Below are positions 19,875-27,781 of a stretch of DNA of 64,000 nucleotides, in pieces. The notes under the pieces are model-generated. The model did no database searches. It saw nothing but the letters and a program-made list of their open reading frames with translations, and was not told where the DNA came from. The position numbers were made by a program, and so were the translations under genes. Origin of the DNA: Caldicellulosiruptor kronotskyensis 2002 (GTDB lineage: Bacteria; Bacillota; Thermoanaerobacteria; Caldicellulosiruptorales; Caldicellulosiruptoraceae); assembly GCF_000166775.1 (NCBI RefSeq), contig NC_014720.1, positions 248,001-312,000 on the forward strand, written 5' to 3'. Numbering within the stretch: the first letter of the stretch is position 1; each line of letters begins with the position of its first letter.

Positions 19875-21485
19875 CTTAGTGTAAAATATTTATAGGACAT
19901 TGGATGGAAAAAAGCTCCCTCCTCTTGGTAGAAGAGAAAAAATGAAGTAGAATATAATGATGAAAAATAAAAAAAAGGAAAAGGAAAAACAAACCAAAGG
20001 AGGGAGCAAAATGACTGAAAATATTGTATCAAAAATAGAAGAACTTTTAAAGACTTTTGAGGAAGGATTAGAGAAGATAGTGAAAAGGGAGAAGGATTTA
20101 GCGGAATATTCAATTGAACTTAAGAAGCAGTTAGACCTGATAGGCAAGGAGATGATAAAGGAAGTATGTGAACTTATAGATGAATCATTGAAAGTAAACG
20201 AAGAGAGGAAGAAGAGGTATGAGGTTGTGAGGAGAGACAAGAGGGGTTTAAAGACAATATTTGGTGATATTGAATATGAGAGAACATATTACAAAGATAA
20301 GGAAGGCAAAGGATATGTTTATTTAGTTGATATAGTTTTAGGGATAGAGAGATATCAAAGGATAGACAATGCGGTAAAGGGAGCGATAATAGAGAGAGTA
20401 GTAGACATGTCATATGAGAAGGCAGCAAAGGAAGTATTAGGGGAGGATAGGATTAGTAGACAAAGTGTAATGAATATTTTGAAAGGGATAGATAGTAAAG
20501 AATTAGATGAAATCCAGCATAGCAAGAGTGTAAGAGGAGAGAAGAAAGTTGTAAAAGAGCTTTATATAGAGGCGGATGAAGACCATATTTCATTACAGAA
20601 TGGGAAGAAAGAGATAGCGAAGCTTGCTTACATAAATACGGGATATAAGGAAGAGAAGGGCGTTGTTATTAGGAAGGAATTAAAGGATTTGCATTATTTT
20701 AGCAGTGTAAAAGAGGATGCAGATGATTTTTGGGCAAAAGTGGGTAAGTATATTGAAGAGAATTTTGAAGTTGAGAAGATAGAAAACATATATCTTTTAG
20801 GAGATGGAGCTAATTGGATAAAGAAGGGATTAGAGTGGATAGATGGAGCGGAATTTGTATTAGATAAGTTTCACTTAACGAAGGAGATAATGAAAATAGC
20901 AGGAGGGGATAGAAAATTATTTAATGAGATTTTGAAAGCATTAAGAGAGAAGGATAGAGAGAGATTTGAGGCATTAGTAAAAGAAAAGATGGAGGAGGTT
21001 AAAGAAGATGAGTTAGCTAAGAGGAGGATAAAGAAGGGAAGGAGATACATACTTTCGCACTGGGATAATATAGTATTAGAAGCAGCGAATGTTAATATAA
21101 AGGGATGTAGTGCAGAAGGGCATGTAAGTCATGTATTAGCAGAGAGGATGAGTTCAAGACCAAGAGGATGGAGTGAAGATATAGCAGAGACCATGGTAAA
21201 GTTATTGAGTTTAAAATACAATGGTTTTGAACTTATGAATGTATATTTAGAGAAGATAAAAGCCAAGAAAGCAGAAAGGCAAGAAGTTAAAGAAATAGCA
21301 AAAGGAATTATAAAGAACGGGAAAAGAGTACGAAAAGGTACGGAAAAGTGGAATAATATACCAGTTATAGCAAATGGCAAAGTTAACCAGTTACGAAGAG
21401 CATTAAAGTCTTTGATTAGTTGTAGCTTCTATAATGCAGGTATGTTCTAATAAAAAATTATTTCCTACAAACTCTTGACACTATC
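19875..21485 (+). mobile_element. ISLre2-family insertion sequence, complete
   Basis: About 1.61 kb. Terminal inverted repeats: left TAGTGTAAAATATTTATAGG (from 19877) against the reverse complement of 21461-21483, 17/23 identical. Flanked by a perfect 9-bp direct repeat TTCAATAAA at 19866-19874 and 21486-21494, the duplication length expected for this family. One intact transposase gene. It appears structurally complete and may be mobile. Confidence 0.85.
20011..21450 (+). CDS. ISLre2-family (UPF0236) transposase
   Basis: 479 residues. The ATG at 20011 is preceded by AAAGGAGGGAGCAAA; an in-frame codon at 19957 has no such site. Family-typical segments are the N-terminal FGDIEYERTYYKDK, the LYIEADEDHISLQ segment with its acidic residues, LLGDGANWIKKG (Asp) and EGHVSHVLAERMSSRPRGWS near the C-terminus (Glu). 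The frame is intact and full length. It acts on the inverted repeats of the element that carries it. Confidence 0.9.
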   Translation: MTENIVSKIEELLKTFEEGLEKIVKREKDLAEYSIELKKQLDLIGKEMIKEVCELIDESLKVNEERKKRYEVVRRDKRGLKTIFGDIEYERTYYKDKEGKGYVYLVDIVLGIERYQRIDNAVKGAIIERVVDMSYEKAAKEVLGEDRISRQSVMNILKGIDSKELDEIQHSKSVRGEKKVVKELYIEADEDHISLQNGKKEIAKLAYINTGYKEEKGVVIRKELKDLHYFSSVKEDADDFWAKVGKYIEENFEVEKIENIYLLGDGANWIKKGLEWIDGAEFVLDKFHLTKEIMKIAGGDRKLFNEILKALREKDRERFEALVKEKMEEVKEDELAKRRIKKGRRYILSHWDNIVLEAANVNIKGCSAEGHVSHVLAERMSSRPRGWSEDIAETMVKLLSLKYNGFELMNVYLEKIKAKKAERQEVKEIAKGIIKNGKRVRKGTEKWNNIPVIANGKVNQLRRALKSLISCSFYNAGMF

Positions 21486-21503
21486 TTCAATAAAAAATAT
21501 AGT
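21475..21503 (+). promoter_or_regulatory. Possible hybrid promoter at the right end of the ISLre2 element
   Basis: TTGACA (21475-21480) lies in the IS terminal repeat and TATAGT (21498-21503) in the flanking DNA, with a 17-bp spacer. It points toward the GH3 gene, but the hairpin at 21545-21577 lies in between. Confidence 0.45.
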
Positions 21504-21544
21504 TGAAATACAATCATATGAAATGATATAATTAAATCAAATGT

Positions 21545-21577
21545 AAAGGCAACAAAAGATGTGAAAAGGTTGCCTTT
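21545..21577 (+). terminator. Terminator-like hairpin upstream of the GH3 gene
   Basis: AAAGGCAAC (21545-21553) pairs with GTTGCCTTT (21569-21577), followed by CCTTTT. Before the IS insertion it probably terminated the permease transcript. Confidence 0.65.
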
Positions 21578-21678
21578 CCTTTTAAAATTAGTTGAAAACG
21601 CTTTCTGTTTTATTTAAAACCCTTTTTACCCCCAGCACAATTTTTAAAGATTTAGAAAAATTGGAGGTGTGTGTAGAG

Positions 21679-23991
21679 GTGTCAATTGAAAAGAAGGTAC
21701 AAGAACTTTTACAGAAGATGACAGTTGAGGAGAAGGTGTATCAGCTCACAAGCGTGCTTGTTCAGGACATCTTGGAAAATGATAAGTTTTCACCTGAAAA
21801 AGCTAAAAGGCTTATACCACACGGAATTGGTCAAATAACAAGAGTTGCAGGTGCAAGCAACTTGAGCCCTGATGAAGCAGCAAAAACTGCAAATGAGATC
21901 CAAAAGTTTCTGGTTGAAAACACACGCCTTGGAATTCCTGCAATGATTCATGAAGAGTCTTGCTCAGGTTTTATGGCAAAGGGTGCAACAGTATTTCCAC
22001 AGAGCATAGGTGTTGCATGCACATTTGACAATGAGATTGTTGAAGAACTTGCAAAAGTAATAAAAACTCAGATGAAAGCGGTAGGTGCACATCAAGCTTT
22101 AGCACCGCTTATTGACGTTGCGCGGGATGCGCGTTGGGGAAGGGTTGAAGAGACGTTTGGAGAAGACCCTTATCTTGTTGCAAATATGGCTGTGAGCTAT
22201 GTAAAAGGTATCCAAGGTGATGACATAAAAGACGGCATAGTTGCAACAGGTAAGCACTTTGTTGGGTATGCAATGTCAGAAGGCGGAATGAACTGGGCGC
22301 CTGTCCACATTCCTGAAAGAGAACTCAGAGAAGTGTATCTTTATCCGTTTGAGGTTGCAGTAAAGGTTGCGGGGCTAAAATCTATCATGCCAGCTTATCA
22401 TGAGATTGACGGAATCCCTTGCCATGCAAATAGAAAGCTTTTAACAGACATTGCAAGGGGCGAATGGGGATTTGACGGAATTTTTGTTTCAGACTATGCA
22501 GGTGTAAGAAATATCCTTGACTATCACAAGGCAGTAAAAACATATGCAGAGGCAGCATACATTTCACTTTGGGCAGGGCTTGACATTGAACTGCCGAAAA
22601 TAGAATGTTTCACAGAAGAGTTTATAAAAGCATTAAAAGAAGGAAAGTTTGACATGGCGGTTGTTGATGCCGCTGTAAAGAGAGTATTAGAGATGAAGTT
22701 CAGGCTTGGTCTTTTTGACAACCCATATATCAAAACCGAAGGTATTTTGGAGCTTTTTGACAACAAAGAACAAAGAGAGCTTTCAAGAAAAGTCGCACAA
22801 GAGTCCATGGTACTTTTGAAGAATGACAATTTCCTGCCACTTTCAAATGATGTAAAGAAGATTGCAGTGATTGGACCAAACGCAGACTCTGTGAGAAACC
22901 TCTTGGGTGACTATTCGTATCCAGCACACATAGCAACACTTGAGATGTTCTTCATAAAGGAAGACAAAGGTGTTGGCAATGAAGAAGAGTTTGTAAGAAA
23001 AGTAATCAATATAAAATCCATCTTAGAGGCTATAAAAGACAGAGTTCAAAACAAAGCTGAGGTTGTATATGCAAAAGGCTGTGATGTTAATAATCAAGAT
23101 GAATCTGGTTTTGAAGAAGCAAAAAAGGCAGCACAGGGTGCAGATGTAGTCATTTTGGTTGTTGGTGACAAGGCAGGTTTGAGGCTTGATTGCACATCAG
23201 GTGAGTCAAGAGATAGGGCAAGCTTAAAACTTCCTGGAGTGCAGGAAAAGCTCATTGAAGAGGTTTCAAAGGTAAATGAGAATATTGTAGTTGTGCTTGT
23301 AAATGGAAGACCTGTTGCGCTAGAAGGCATCTGGCAAAAAGCAAAGGCTATTTTAGAAGCTTGGTTCCCAGGCGAAGAAGGAGCAGAAGCTGTGGCAGAT
23401 GTTCTTTTCGGTGACTACAACCCTGGCGGCAAGCTTGCAATATCCTTCCCAAGGGATGTAGGACAGGTTCCGGTTTATTACGGGCACAAACCGTCTGGTG
23501 GAAAGTCTTGCTGGCATGGGGACTATGTTGAGATGTCAACAAAGCCTTTCCTGCCGTTTGGCTATGGACTTTCATACACCACTTTTGAGTACAAAAACTT
23601 TGCAATTGAAAAAGAAAAGATTTCCATGGATGAGAGCATTAAAATCTCAGTTGAGGTTGAGAACACAGGCAAGTACGCAGGCGATGAAATAGTTCAGCTT
23701 TACACAAGAAAAGAAGAGTTCTTGGTAACCCGCCCTGTAAAAGAGCTCAAAGCTTACAAGAGAGTACACTTAAAGCCTGGTGAAAAGAAGAAGGTTGTAT
23801 TTGAAATCTTCCCCGACCAATTTGCGTACTATGATTATGATATGAATAGGGTAATTTCACCTGGCACTGTTGAGGTCATGGTAGGAGCATCTTCAGAAGA
23901 CATAAAGTTTACAGGGACATTTGAGATTGTGGGCGAAAAGAAGGATGCAAAAGAAATCAAAAATTATCTTAGTCGTGCATGGTGTGAATAA
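21679..23991 (+). CDS. Glycoside hydrolase family 3 beta-glucosidase/beta-xylosidase
   Basis: 770 residues. An N-terminal (beta/alpha)8 domain, an alpha/beta sandwich and a C-terminal fibronectin III-like domain (from about 660, ISVEVENTGKYAGDEIVQLY) form the usual GH3 order. The nucleophile is Asp272 in GIFVSDYAGV; KHFVGYAMSEGG (about 190) contributes to the -1 subsite. The GTG at 21679 is preferred because GGAGGTG lies 9 nt upstream and the protein then begins MSIEKKVQELLQKMT; the open frame continues upstream to 21592 without support. No signal peptide, so it would act on imported oligosaccharides. Glucosidase versus xylosidase is undecided. Confidence 0.92.
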   Translation: MSIEKKVQELLQKMTVEEKVYQLTSVLVQDILENDKFSPEKAKRLIPHGIGQITRVAGASNLSPDEAAKTANEIQKFLVENTRLGIPAMIHEESCSGFMAKGATVFPQSIGVACTFDNEIVEELAKVIKTQMKAVGAHQALAPLIDVARDARWGRVEETFGEDPYLVANMAVSYVKGIQGDDIKDGIVATGKHFVGYAMSEGGMNWAPVHIPERELREVYLYPFEVAVKVAGLKSIMPAYHEIDGIPCHANRKLLTDIARGEWGFDGIFVSDYAGVRNILDYHKAVKTYAEAAYISLWAGLDIELPKIECFTEEFIKALKEGKFDMAVVDAAVKRVLEMKFRLGLFDNPYIKTEGILELFDNKEQRELSRKVAQESMVLLKNDNFLPLSNDVKKIAVIGPNADSVRNLLGDYSYPAHIATLEMFFIKEDKGVGNEEEFVRKVINIKSILEAIKDRVQNKAEVVYAKGCDVNNQDESGFEEAKKAAQGADVVILVVGDKAGLRLDCTSGESRDRASLKLPGVQEKLIEEVSKVNENIVVVLVNGRPVALEGIWQKAKAILEAWFPGEEGAEAVADVLFGDYNPGGKLAISFPRDVGQVPVYYGHKPSGGKSCWHGDYVEMSTKPFLPFGYGLSYTTFEYKNFAIEKEKISMDESIKISVEVENTGKYAGDEIVQLYTRKEEFLVTRPVKELKAYKRVHLKPGEKKKVVFEIFPDQFAYYDYDMNRVISPGTVEVMVGASSEDIKFTGTFEIVGEKKDAKEIKNYLSRAWCE

Positions 23992-24004
23992 ACTTAAAAA
24001 TGAT

Positions 24005-24046
24005 AAGGGACTGATGCCAATGAGTGGTACCAGTCCCTTGTTTTTT
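24005..24046 (+). terminator. Terminator of the GH3 gene
   Basis: AAGGGACTG (24005-24013) pairs with CAGTCCCTT (24031-24039), followed by GTTTTTT, about 15 bp past the stop. Confidence 0.85.
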
Positions 24047-24252
24047 AAGTATTATAAAAAGAGAACTCCCCTCTATAGTTTGAGCCATTTATAGTGGGAT
24101 ATTTGTTTGGAATGAGTACATTTGACTTAATACCATTGTCTTGCTGGGTGTAAATAAACATTTTCTTTTCATCCCACAGCAATATCTCATCCCTGCCATC
24201 ACCTGTCAAATCAATGCTATCTGCACAAAGGATTGGATAACCATCATCAGAG
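24045..24252 (-). pseudogene. C-terminal remnant of an FG-GAP/polysaccharide-lyase-like gene
   Basis: Reading minus from 24252 gives an open tail of about 68 residues ending at TAA (24047-24045). It includes DSIDLTGDGRDEILLWDEKK, the calcium-binding FG-GAP-like repeat seen near the C-terminus of PL11-type rhamnogalacturonan lyases, then YPTINGSNYRGEFSFYNT. Everything upstream is replaced by the IS1182 element; I could not find the rest on its far side. The lyase assignment comes from family resemblance of a short tail, so it is tentative; that it is a gene fragment is better supported. Confidence 0.6.
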
Positions 24253-24416
24253 GGCTATCCAAAAAAGATAAGGTGACAGCCTCTTTATTTTTACTATATT
24301 TGCACCTTAATATATTTATGATATAATATTTCAAAATTGATTATATTAGGAAAATCAATATACCTCGCAAACATGATAAAATAGTCTTCAAAGAATATAA
24401 TCCAAACCAATTAATA

Positions 24417-25856
24417 ATGCCAATCGACCCTGAATCCTTTATCCCTCAAACTCATCTGGTAAGAATAATCGATAAAATTATTGATAAAATAGATACATCT
24501 CACATAGTACAAAAATACAAAGGTGGCGGAACTTCTAGTTACCATCCTTTGATGCTTTTAAAAGTCCTTATCTATGCCTACATACAGGGGATATACTCTT
24601 CAAGAAAAATAGCAAAAGCACTTGAGGAAAACATAACCTTTATGTGGCTTTCAAAACTTCAGACTCCTGATTTTAGAACTATCAATAGATTCAGAAAAGA
24701 AATAATATTTGATTGCATTGAAGGGATTTTTGCGGAAGTTATTGAACTTCTTGTAAAGCTATGGTATGTAAACTTTGAGTATTATTATCTTGACAGGACA
24801 AAGATTGAAGCAAATGCGAGCAAGTATACGATTGTATGGACAAAAAGTACAAGAACATACAAAAAGAAATTAAGAGAAAAAGTAAAAAACATCTTTGATG
24901 AGATAGAAAGGATAAACGAGGAAGAAGATAGAACTCTTGGTGAGCTGGATGTTGGTTTAGAAGCTGATTATGATAGCAAAGAGCTTGAACAGAAAGTTGA
25001 AAAGCTTACCCAAAAACTAGCAAAAGCTAGTTTTGAGAACAAAAGAAAAGAAAGGAGAGTAAAAAAACTTGTAAAATTAAGACTCAAGAAATATGAGTCT
25101 TATGAGCAGATTTTAAATGGTAGAAATAGTTTTTCAAAAACAGACAATGATGCCACTTATATAGAGGATGAAGGAAGACCATATGAAAAATGGGAATTAA
25201 AAGCCGGGTATAATGTACAAATTGGCACACAAAACCAATTTGTAATAGGTTTTAGCATCCACCAAAGTTCCACAGATACTGTCTGCTTAAAAGAACATCT
25301 TGAGCTTGTAGAAAAGATAATACGCCACAAGCCCAAAAATATTGTAGCAAACAGTGACTATGGTTCGGAAGAAAACTACCTTTATCTGAAAAAATGTGGC
25401 ATCAATAGCTACATCAAGTATAACACATTTGACCTGGAACAGACAAGGAGATTTAAGAAAGATATTTTCAAGGTAAAGAACTGGGAATATATACCAGAAG
25501 AAGATATATACATTTGTCCTGCAGGTAAGAGAATTAAATATTTGTATTCGAAGGTAAGTACAAATGAGAGAGGATTTGTAAGCTATGAAAAGGTATATCA
25601 ATGTGAAGAGATTTGTAATGGTTGTAAATACAGGGATAGATGTTACAATGGTAAGAGATGGAAGAAGAGATTCAGCGTAAGACTGAGGATAGAGAAATTG
25701 AAGGAAGAGGTAAGGCAAAGGTTATTGAGCGAAGAGGGCAAAAAGATTTACAGGAAGAGAAAGATAGAAGTTGAGACGGTATTTGGCATTATTAAAAACA
25801 ATAAAGGATTTAGAAGATTCCTGCTCAGGGGATTAAAAGGAGTAAAGCTAAAGTAG
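24417..25856 (+). pseudogene. IS1182-family transposase with in-frame stop
   Basis: 479 residues from ATG 24417 to TAG at 25854-25856. The frame is also open upstream and encodes PRKHDKIVFKEYNPNQLI, the usual family N-terminus, but without a canonical start codon. Downstream of the TAG the same frame continues with SLLCIAYNMEELAKLI, the conserved family C-terminus (normally ...GLLCIAYNLKKL). DUF772-like N-terminal domain (HPLMLLKVLIYAYIQGIYSSR) and DDE region (YYLDRTKIEANASKY; NSDYGSEENY; VFGIIKNNKGFRRFLLRG) are otherwise well preserved. Decay is therefore recent and slight; activity is doubtful. Confidence 0.8.
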
Positions 25857-25907
25857 AGTTTGCTTTGTATTGCCTATAACATGGAAGAATTAGCAAAATT
25901 AATAAAA

Positions 25908-25945
25908 GAGGATTGGGATAGAACTACTACCCAACCCTCTTTTTG
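25908..25945 (+). terminator. Terminator inside the IS1182 element
   Basis: AGAGG-A-TTGGGATAG pairs with CTACCCAA-C-CCTCT, followed by TTTTTG, shortly past the transposase frame. Confidence 0.65.
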
Positions 25946-26110
25946 TTTAATATATAGTTCAATATTGACATTTAATTGTATCAAATGCTTCTTTCTGGAT
26001 ATTAAAAATTATTGGTTTGGGACAGCCACTTATCTTTTTCTCTGGTTCATATAGAGTTTAGTTTTAACTTGAATCCTACGATAGTAGCAACTTTGTCTTA
26101 TTCTAAACCC

Positions 26111-26233
26111 AAGAAAATTGAAGCAAATTTAAGCTATTTTAAGAAAAACATAACTTTAGCTCAAAAATTGGCGAAATATCGTCTAAAAAAAAAAAAAAAA
26201 AAAAACGGGATTGACAGTATAAGAGTGTATAAG
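26111..26233 (+). repeat. Dispersed repeat copy R1
   Basis: Closely matches 41577-41694 (copy R2) over about 115 bp, for example AAGAAAAACATAACTTTAGC in both, with a 21-A run in place of five A's. Both copies end in CGGGATTGAC[A/G]GTAT and GTATAAG, which resembles a promoter. Confidence 0.8.
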
Positions 26234-27052
26234 ATAAAATTTGCATAGAAATTCCAAGAAGAATTTTGCAGAAAAAGAGCATTTTATTACAAAATAGCCC
26301 GATGGGAAAAACAAAAAATAACAGACTAAAAATTGGCGAAAAAAGTCTTGTTGAAAATTTTGCATATGATTGGAATATTTTAATTTAAAAATTTGTTGCT
26401 CATTTTCAATAGAAAATAGACTTGGACAATGAAATAAACATAATTAAGTCAAACAAATCTTCAAAAAATTTTTTATACTGAACAAAAAATTTGTTGTTCT
26501 GTTTAATTCTCAAGTTTTTCAGTAGACACATTTCTAACAATTTAGAAATAGACATTTTTCTGCATTACAACTATTCTATAATTTAAAGATAATGGTATTT
26601 TAAAACTTGAATCGTGAAGATTTGGTAGTAGTTTTAGGATGTTCAGAGCCATATAGAAGGAAACTATGAACCACTAACATGGTTGAGCAACTAAATTGAG
26701 AAATTTATTGGTGAGAATTGGTAATAAAAATTTTTTCGAAGCGGGAGTTATTTTGCCGCTATATATGTATTTTGGAAGTAAATATAGATGAAGAAACATT
26801 TTAGATAGCAAAAAAATGTGGAAGAATGTTGAAAAAATTGTTTTGTGGATATAAACTTTTTACAGGTGTCAATTTATAAATTGGGTCAAATGAAACCTTT
26901 ACATTTTTTGACATACACGAAAGCATTTGTAATTTCGAATGACAAATTAAAATAAGCTAAAAAGCTTGCATATTCTATGGTCAAAAAATATTACACAAAA
27001 GTTTAGGTTTGTTTCCATCAATATTCAACAAACATTTTACATAATTTTTATT

Positions 27053-27080
27053 TAGATTTAAAATCTATTTGCTATATTAT
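27053..27080 (+). promoter_or_regulatory. Candidate promoter/operator of the peptide operon
   Basis: A 15-bp palindrome TAGATTTAAAATCTA (27053-27067) overlaps a weak -35 (TTAGAT), 17 bp upstream of TATTAT (27075-27080). About 90 bp upstream of the first peptide gene. Confidence 0.4.
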
Positions 27081-27122
27081 AAGCGAAAAGAAAATGGTTA
27101 AGAAAAAGCGATTAAATAGCTT

Positions 27123-27349
27123 CATCGACTGTACACCAGGATAAATAATTTAAAATGGGGGGAGGGATAATATGATTATAAAGAAACAAAATAAAAATAA
27201 ACAAGGATGCATAAAGATAGGTGTTCTTGGTGCTTGTGCAACTGTTGGAGTAATTGCAGAGAAGAATGGAATTAATATGAGATTGTGAAAAAATTGAATA
27301 TCATCCAATTGCTTGAACAAAAATAAACTTTCTTGGTGTACAGTCTATG
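27123..27349. repeat. 18-bp inverted repeat pair flanking the first peptide gene
   Basis: Left arm 27123-27140, whose reverse complement is CCTGGTGTACAGTCGATG; right arm 27332-27349, CTTGGTGTACAGTCTATG. 16/18 identical and inverted around peptide gene A. Confidence 0.6.
27172..27288 (+). CDS. Putative RiPP precursor peptide A (38 aa)
   Basis: 38-residue peptide. The N-terminal 12 residues (MIIKKQNKNKQG) are strongly basic; then Cys13-Ile-Lys-Ile-Gly17 and GACATVG with Cys22; the end is GINMRL. Cys13, Ile14, Ile16, Gly17 and a second Cys 8-9 residues later are shared with the two peptides encoded next. GGGGGGAGGG lies 5-6 nt before the ATG. I propose that it is a precursor modified by the radical SAM protein encoded 0.5 kb downstream, with the Cys residues as candidate thioether donors. 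The 12-residue basic segment would be an unusually short leader. I recognise no known family. Confidence 0.75.
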   Translation: MIIKKQNKNKQGCIKIGVLGACATVGVIAEKNGINMRL

Positions 27350-27358
27350 ACATAGACT
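27342..27358 (+). promoter_or_regulatory. Perfect 17-nt palindrome between peptide genes A and B
   Basis: AGTCTATGACATAGACT, partly overlapping the right arm of the inverted repeat at 27332-27349. It could be an operator or a small hairpin in the mRNA. Confidence 0.45.
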
Positions 27359-27451
27359 TATAAATAACGTAGCAAATTATGCAAAATTTAATTATTTCAA
27401 TTATCGCAAGATGTTTGATTAAAAATTAAAAAAGAAAGGGGGGTGAAAGTT

Positions 27452-27559
27452 ATGTTGATAGTTAAATCTAATAAGAGAAAAGCAGGGTGTATATATATAG
27501 GAGCGCCATTAATTGGTTGTAAAACAATTGGGAGCGATATAAGAGGGATAAGAATATAA
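27452..27559 (+). CDS. Putative RiPP precursor peptide B (35 aa)
   Basis: 35-residue peptide: basic N-terminus MLIVKSNKRKAG, then Cys13-Ile-Tyr-Ile-Gly17, Cys23 in IGCKTIG, and the C-terminus RGIRI. It keeps the Cys13-I-x-I-Gly17 block at exactly the same position as peptides A and C, although the remaining residues differ. AAAGGGGGGTGAAAGTT precedes the ATG, a very strong ribosome-binding site. Probable substrate of the same maturase; function (antimicrobial or signalling) not known. Confidence 0.75.
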   Translation: MLIVKSNKRKAGCIYIGAPLIGCKTIGSDIRGIRI

Positions 27560-27600
27560 TTTCAACCAAAATATTAAAAAGAAAGAAGGAGGTGAAAGAT

Positions 27601-27720
27601 ATGTTATTGGCAAAAAAGAAAACAAAAAAGAGTAGTTGCATTGAGATTGGGGTAAACGGTATATGCAAATCAGTGGGGAAAACAATTGCTGTTGTTTGGG
27701 GAATTCCAATAAAATTATAA
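27601..27720 (+). CDS. Putative RiPP precursor peptide C (39 aa)
   Basis: 39-residue peptide: basic N-terminus MLLAKKKTKKSS, Cys13-Ile-Glu-Ile-Gly17, Cys22 in GICKSVG, and a hydrophobic C-terminus WGIPIKL. Near-consensus GAAGGAGGTGAAAGAT precedes the ATG. The stop codon is 7 bp before a strong hairpin that separates the three peptide genes from the radical SAM gene. The third position-matched member of the set supports a real peptide family rather than chance open frames. Confidence 0.75.
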   Translation: MLLAKKKTKKSSCIEIGVNGICKSVGKTIAVVWGIPIKL

Positions 27721-27727
27721 TTTGTAA

Positions 27728-27758
27728 AAAGACAAGCCCCCTAGAGGGGCTTGTCTTT
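27728..27758 (+). terminator. Hairpin between peptide genes and maturase gene
   Basis: A perfect 13-bp stem (27728-27740 with 27746-27758, AAAGACAAGCCCC) with a 5-base loop. Only TTT then AGG follows, so it is probably a partial terminator or 3' stabiliser that raises precursor over enzyme expression. Confidence 0.7.
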
Positions 27759-27781
27759 AGGATATTTCGGAGGTGTTTACA

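Larger units (their letters stand above)
24253..26027 (+). mobile_element. IS1182-family insertion sequence, probably inactive
   Basis: About 1.78 kb. Left end GGCTATCCAAAA (from 24253) matches the reverse complement of the right end, GGCTGTCCCAAA (26027 inward), with one substitution and one indel. Contains a single transposase frame interrupted near its C-terminus, and lacks an obvious start codon for the conserved N-terminus. No clear direct repeat flanks it. Confidence 0.75.
26028..27171. other. Long AT-rich intergenic region upstream of the peptide genes
   Basis: No gene is supportable here. It holds dispersed-repeat copy R1 (26111-26233), a 21-base A-tract (26185-26205) inside that copy, a small hairpin (AGCGG 26740-26744 with CCGCT 26756-26760), and a candidate promoter and palindrome just before the peptide genes (27053-27080). 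Stop codons are dense in all frames. It probably consists of decayed mobile DNA. Confidence 0.6.

Noticed and set aside
19957-20010. Longer ISLre2 transposase from an upstream start
   Set aside because: The upstream stretch is Lys-rich low complexity; a perfect AAAGGAGGGAG sits before ATG 20011.
25860-26054. Separate small gene after the IS1182 transposase
   Set aside because: It is the same frame as the transposase past the TAG and encodes the family's conserved C-terminus, so it is part of the pseudogene.
26185-26205. 21-base A run as a possible terminator or poly-A feature
   Set aside because: There is no stem next to it. The matching repeat R2 has only five A's, so slippage (or a sequencing artefact) explains it.
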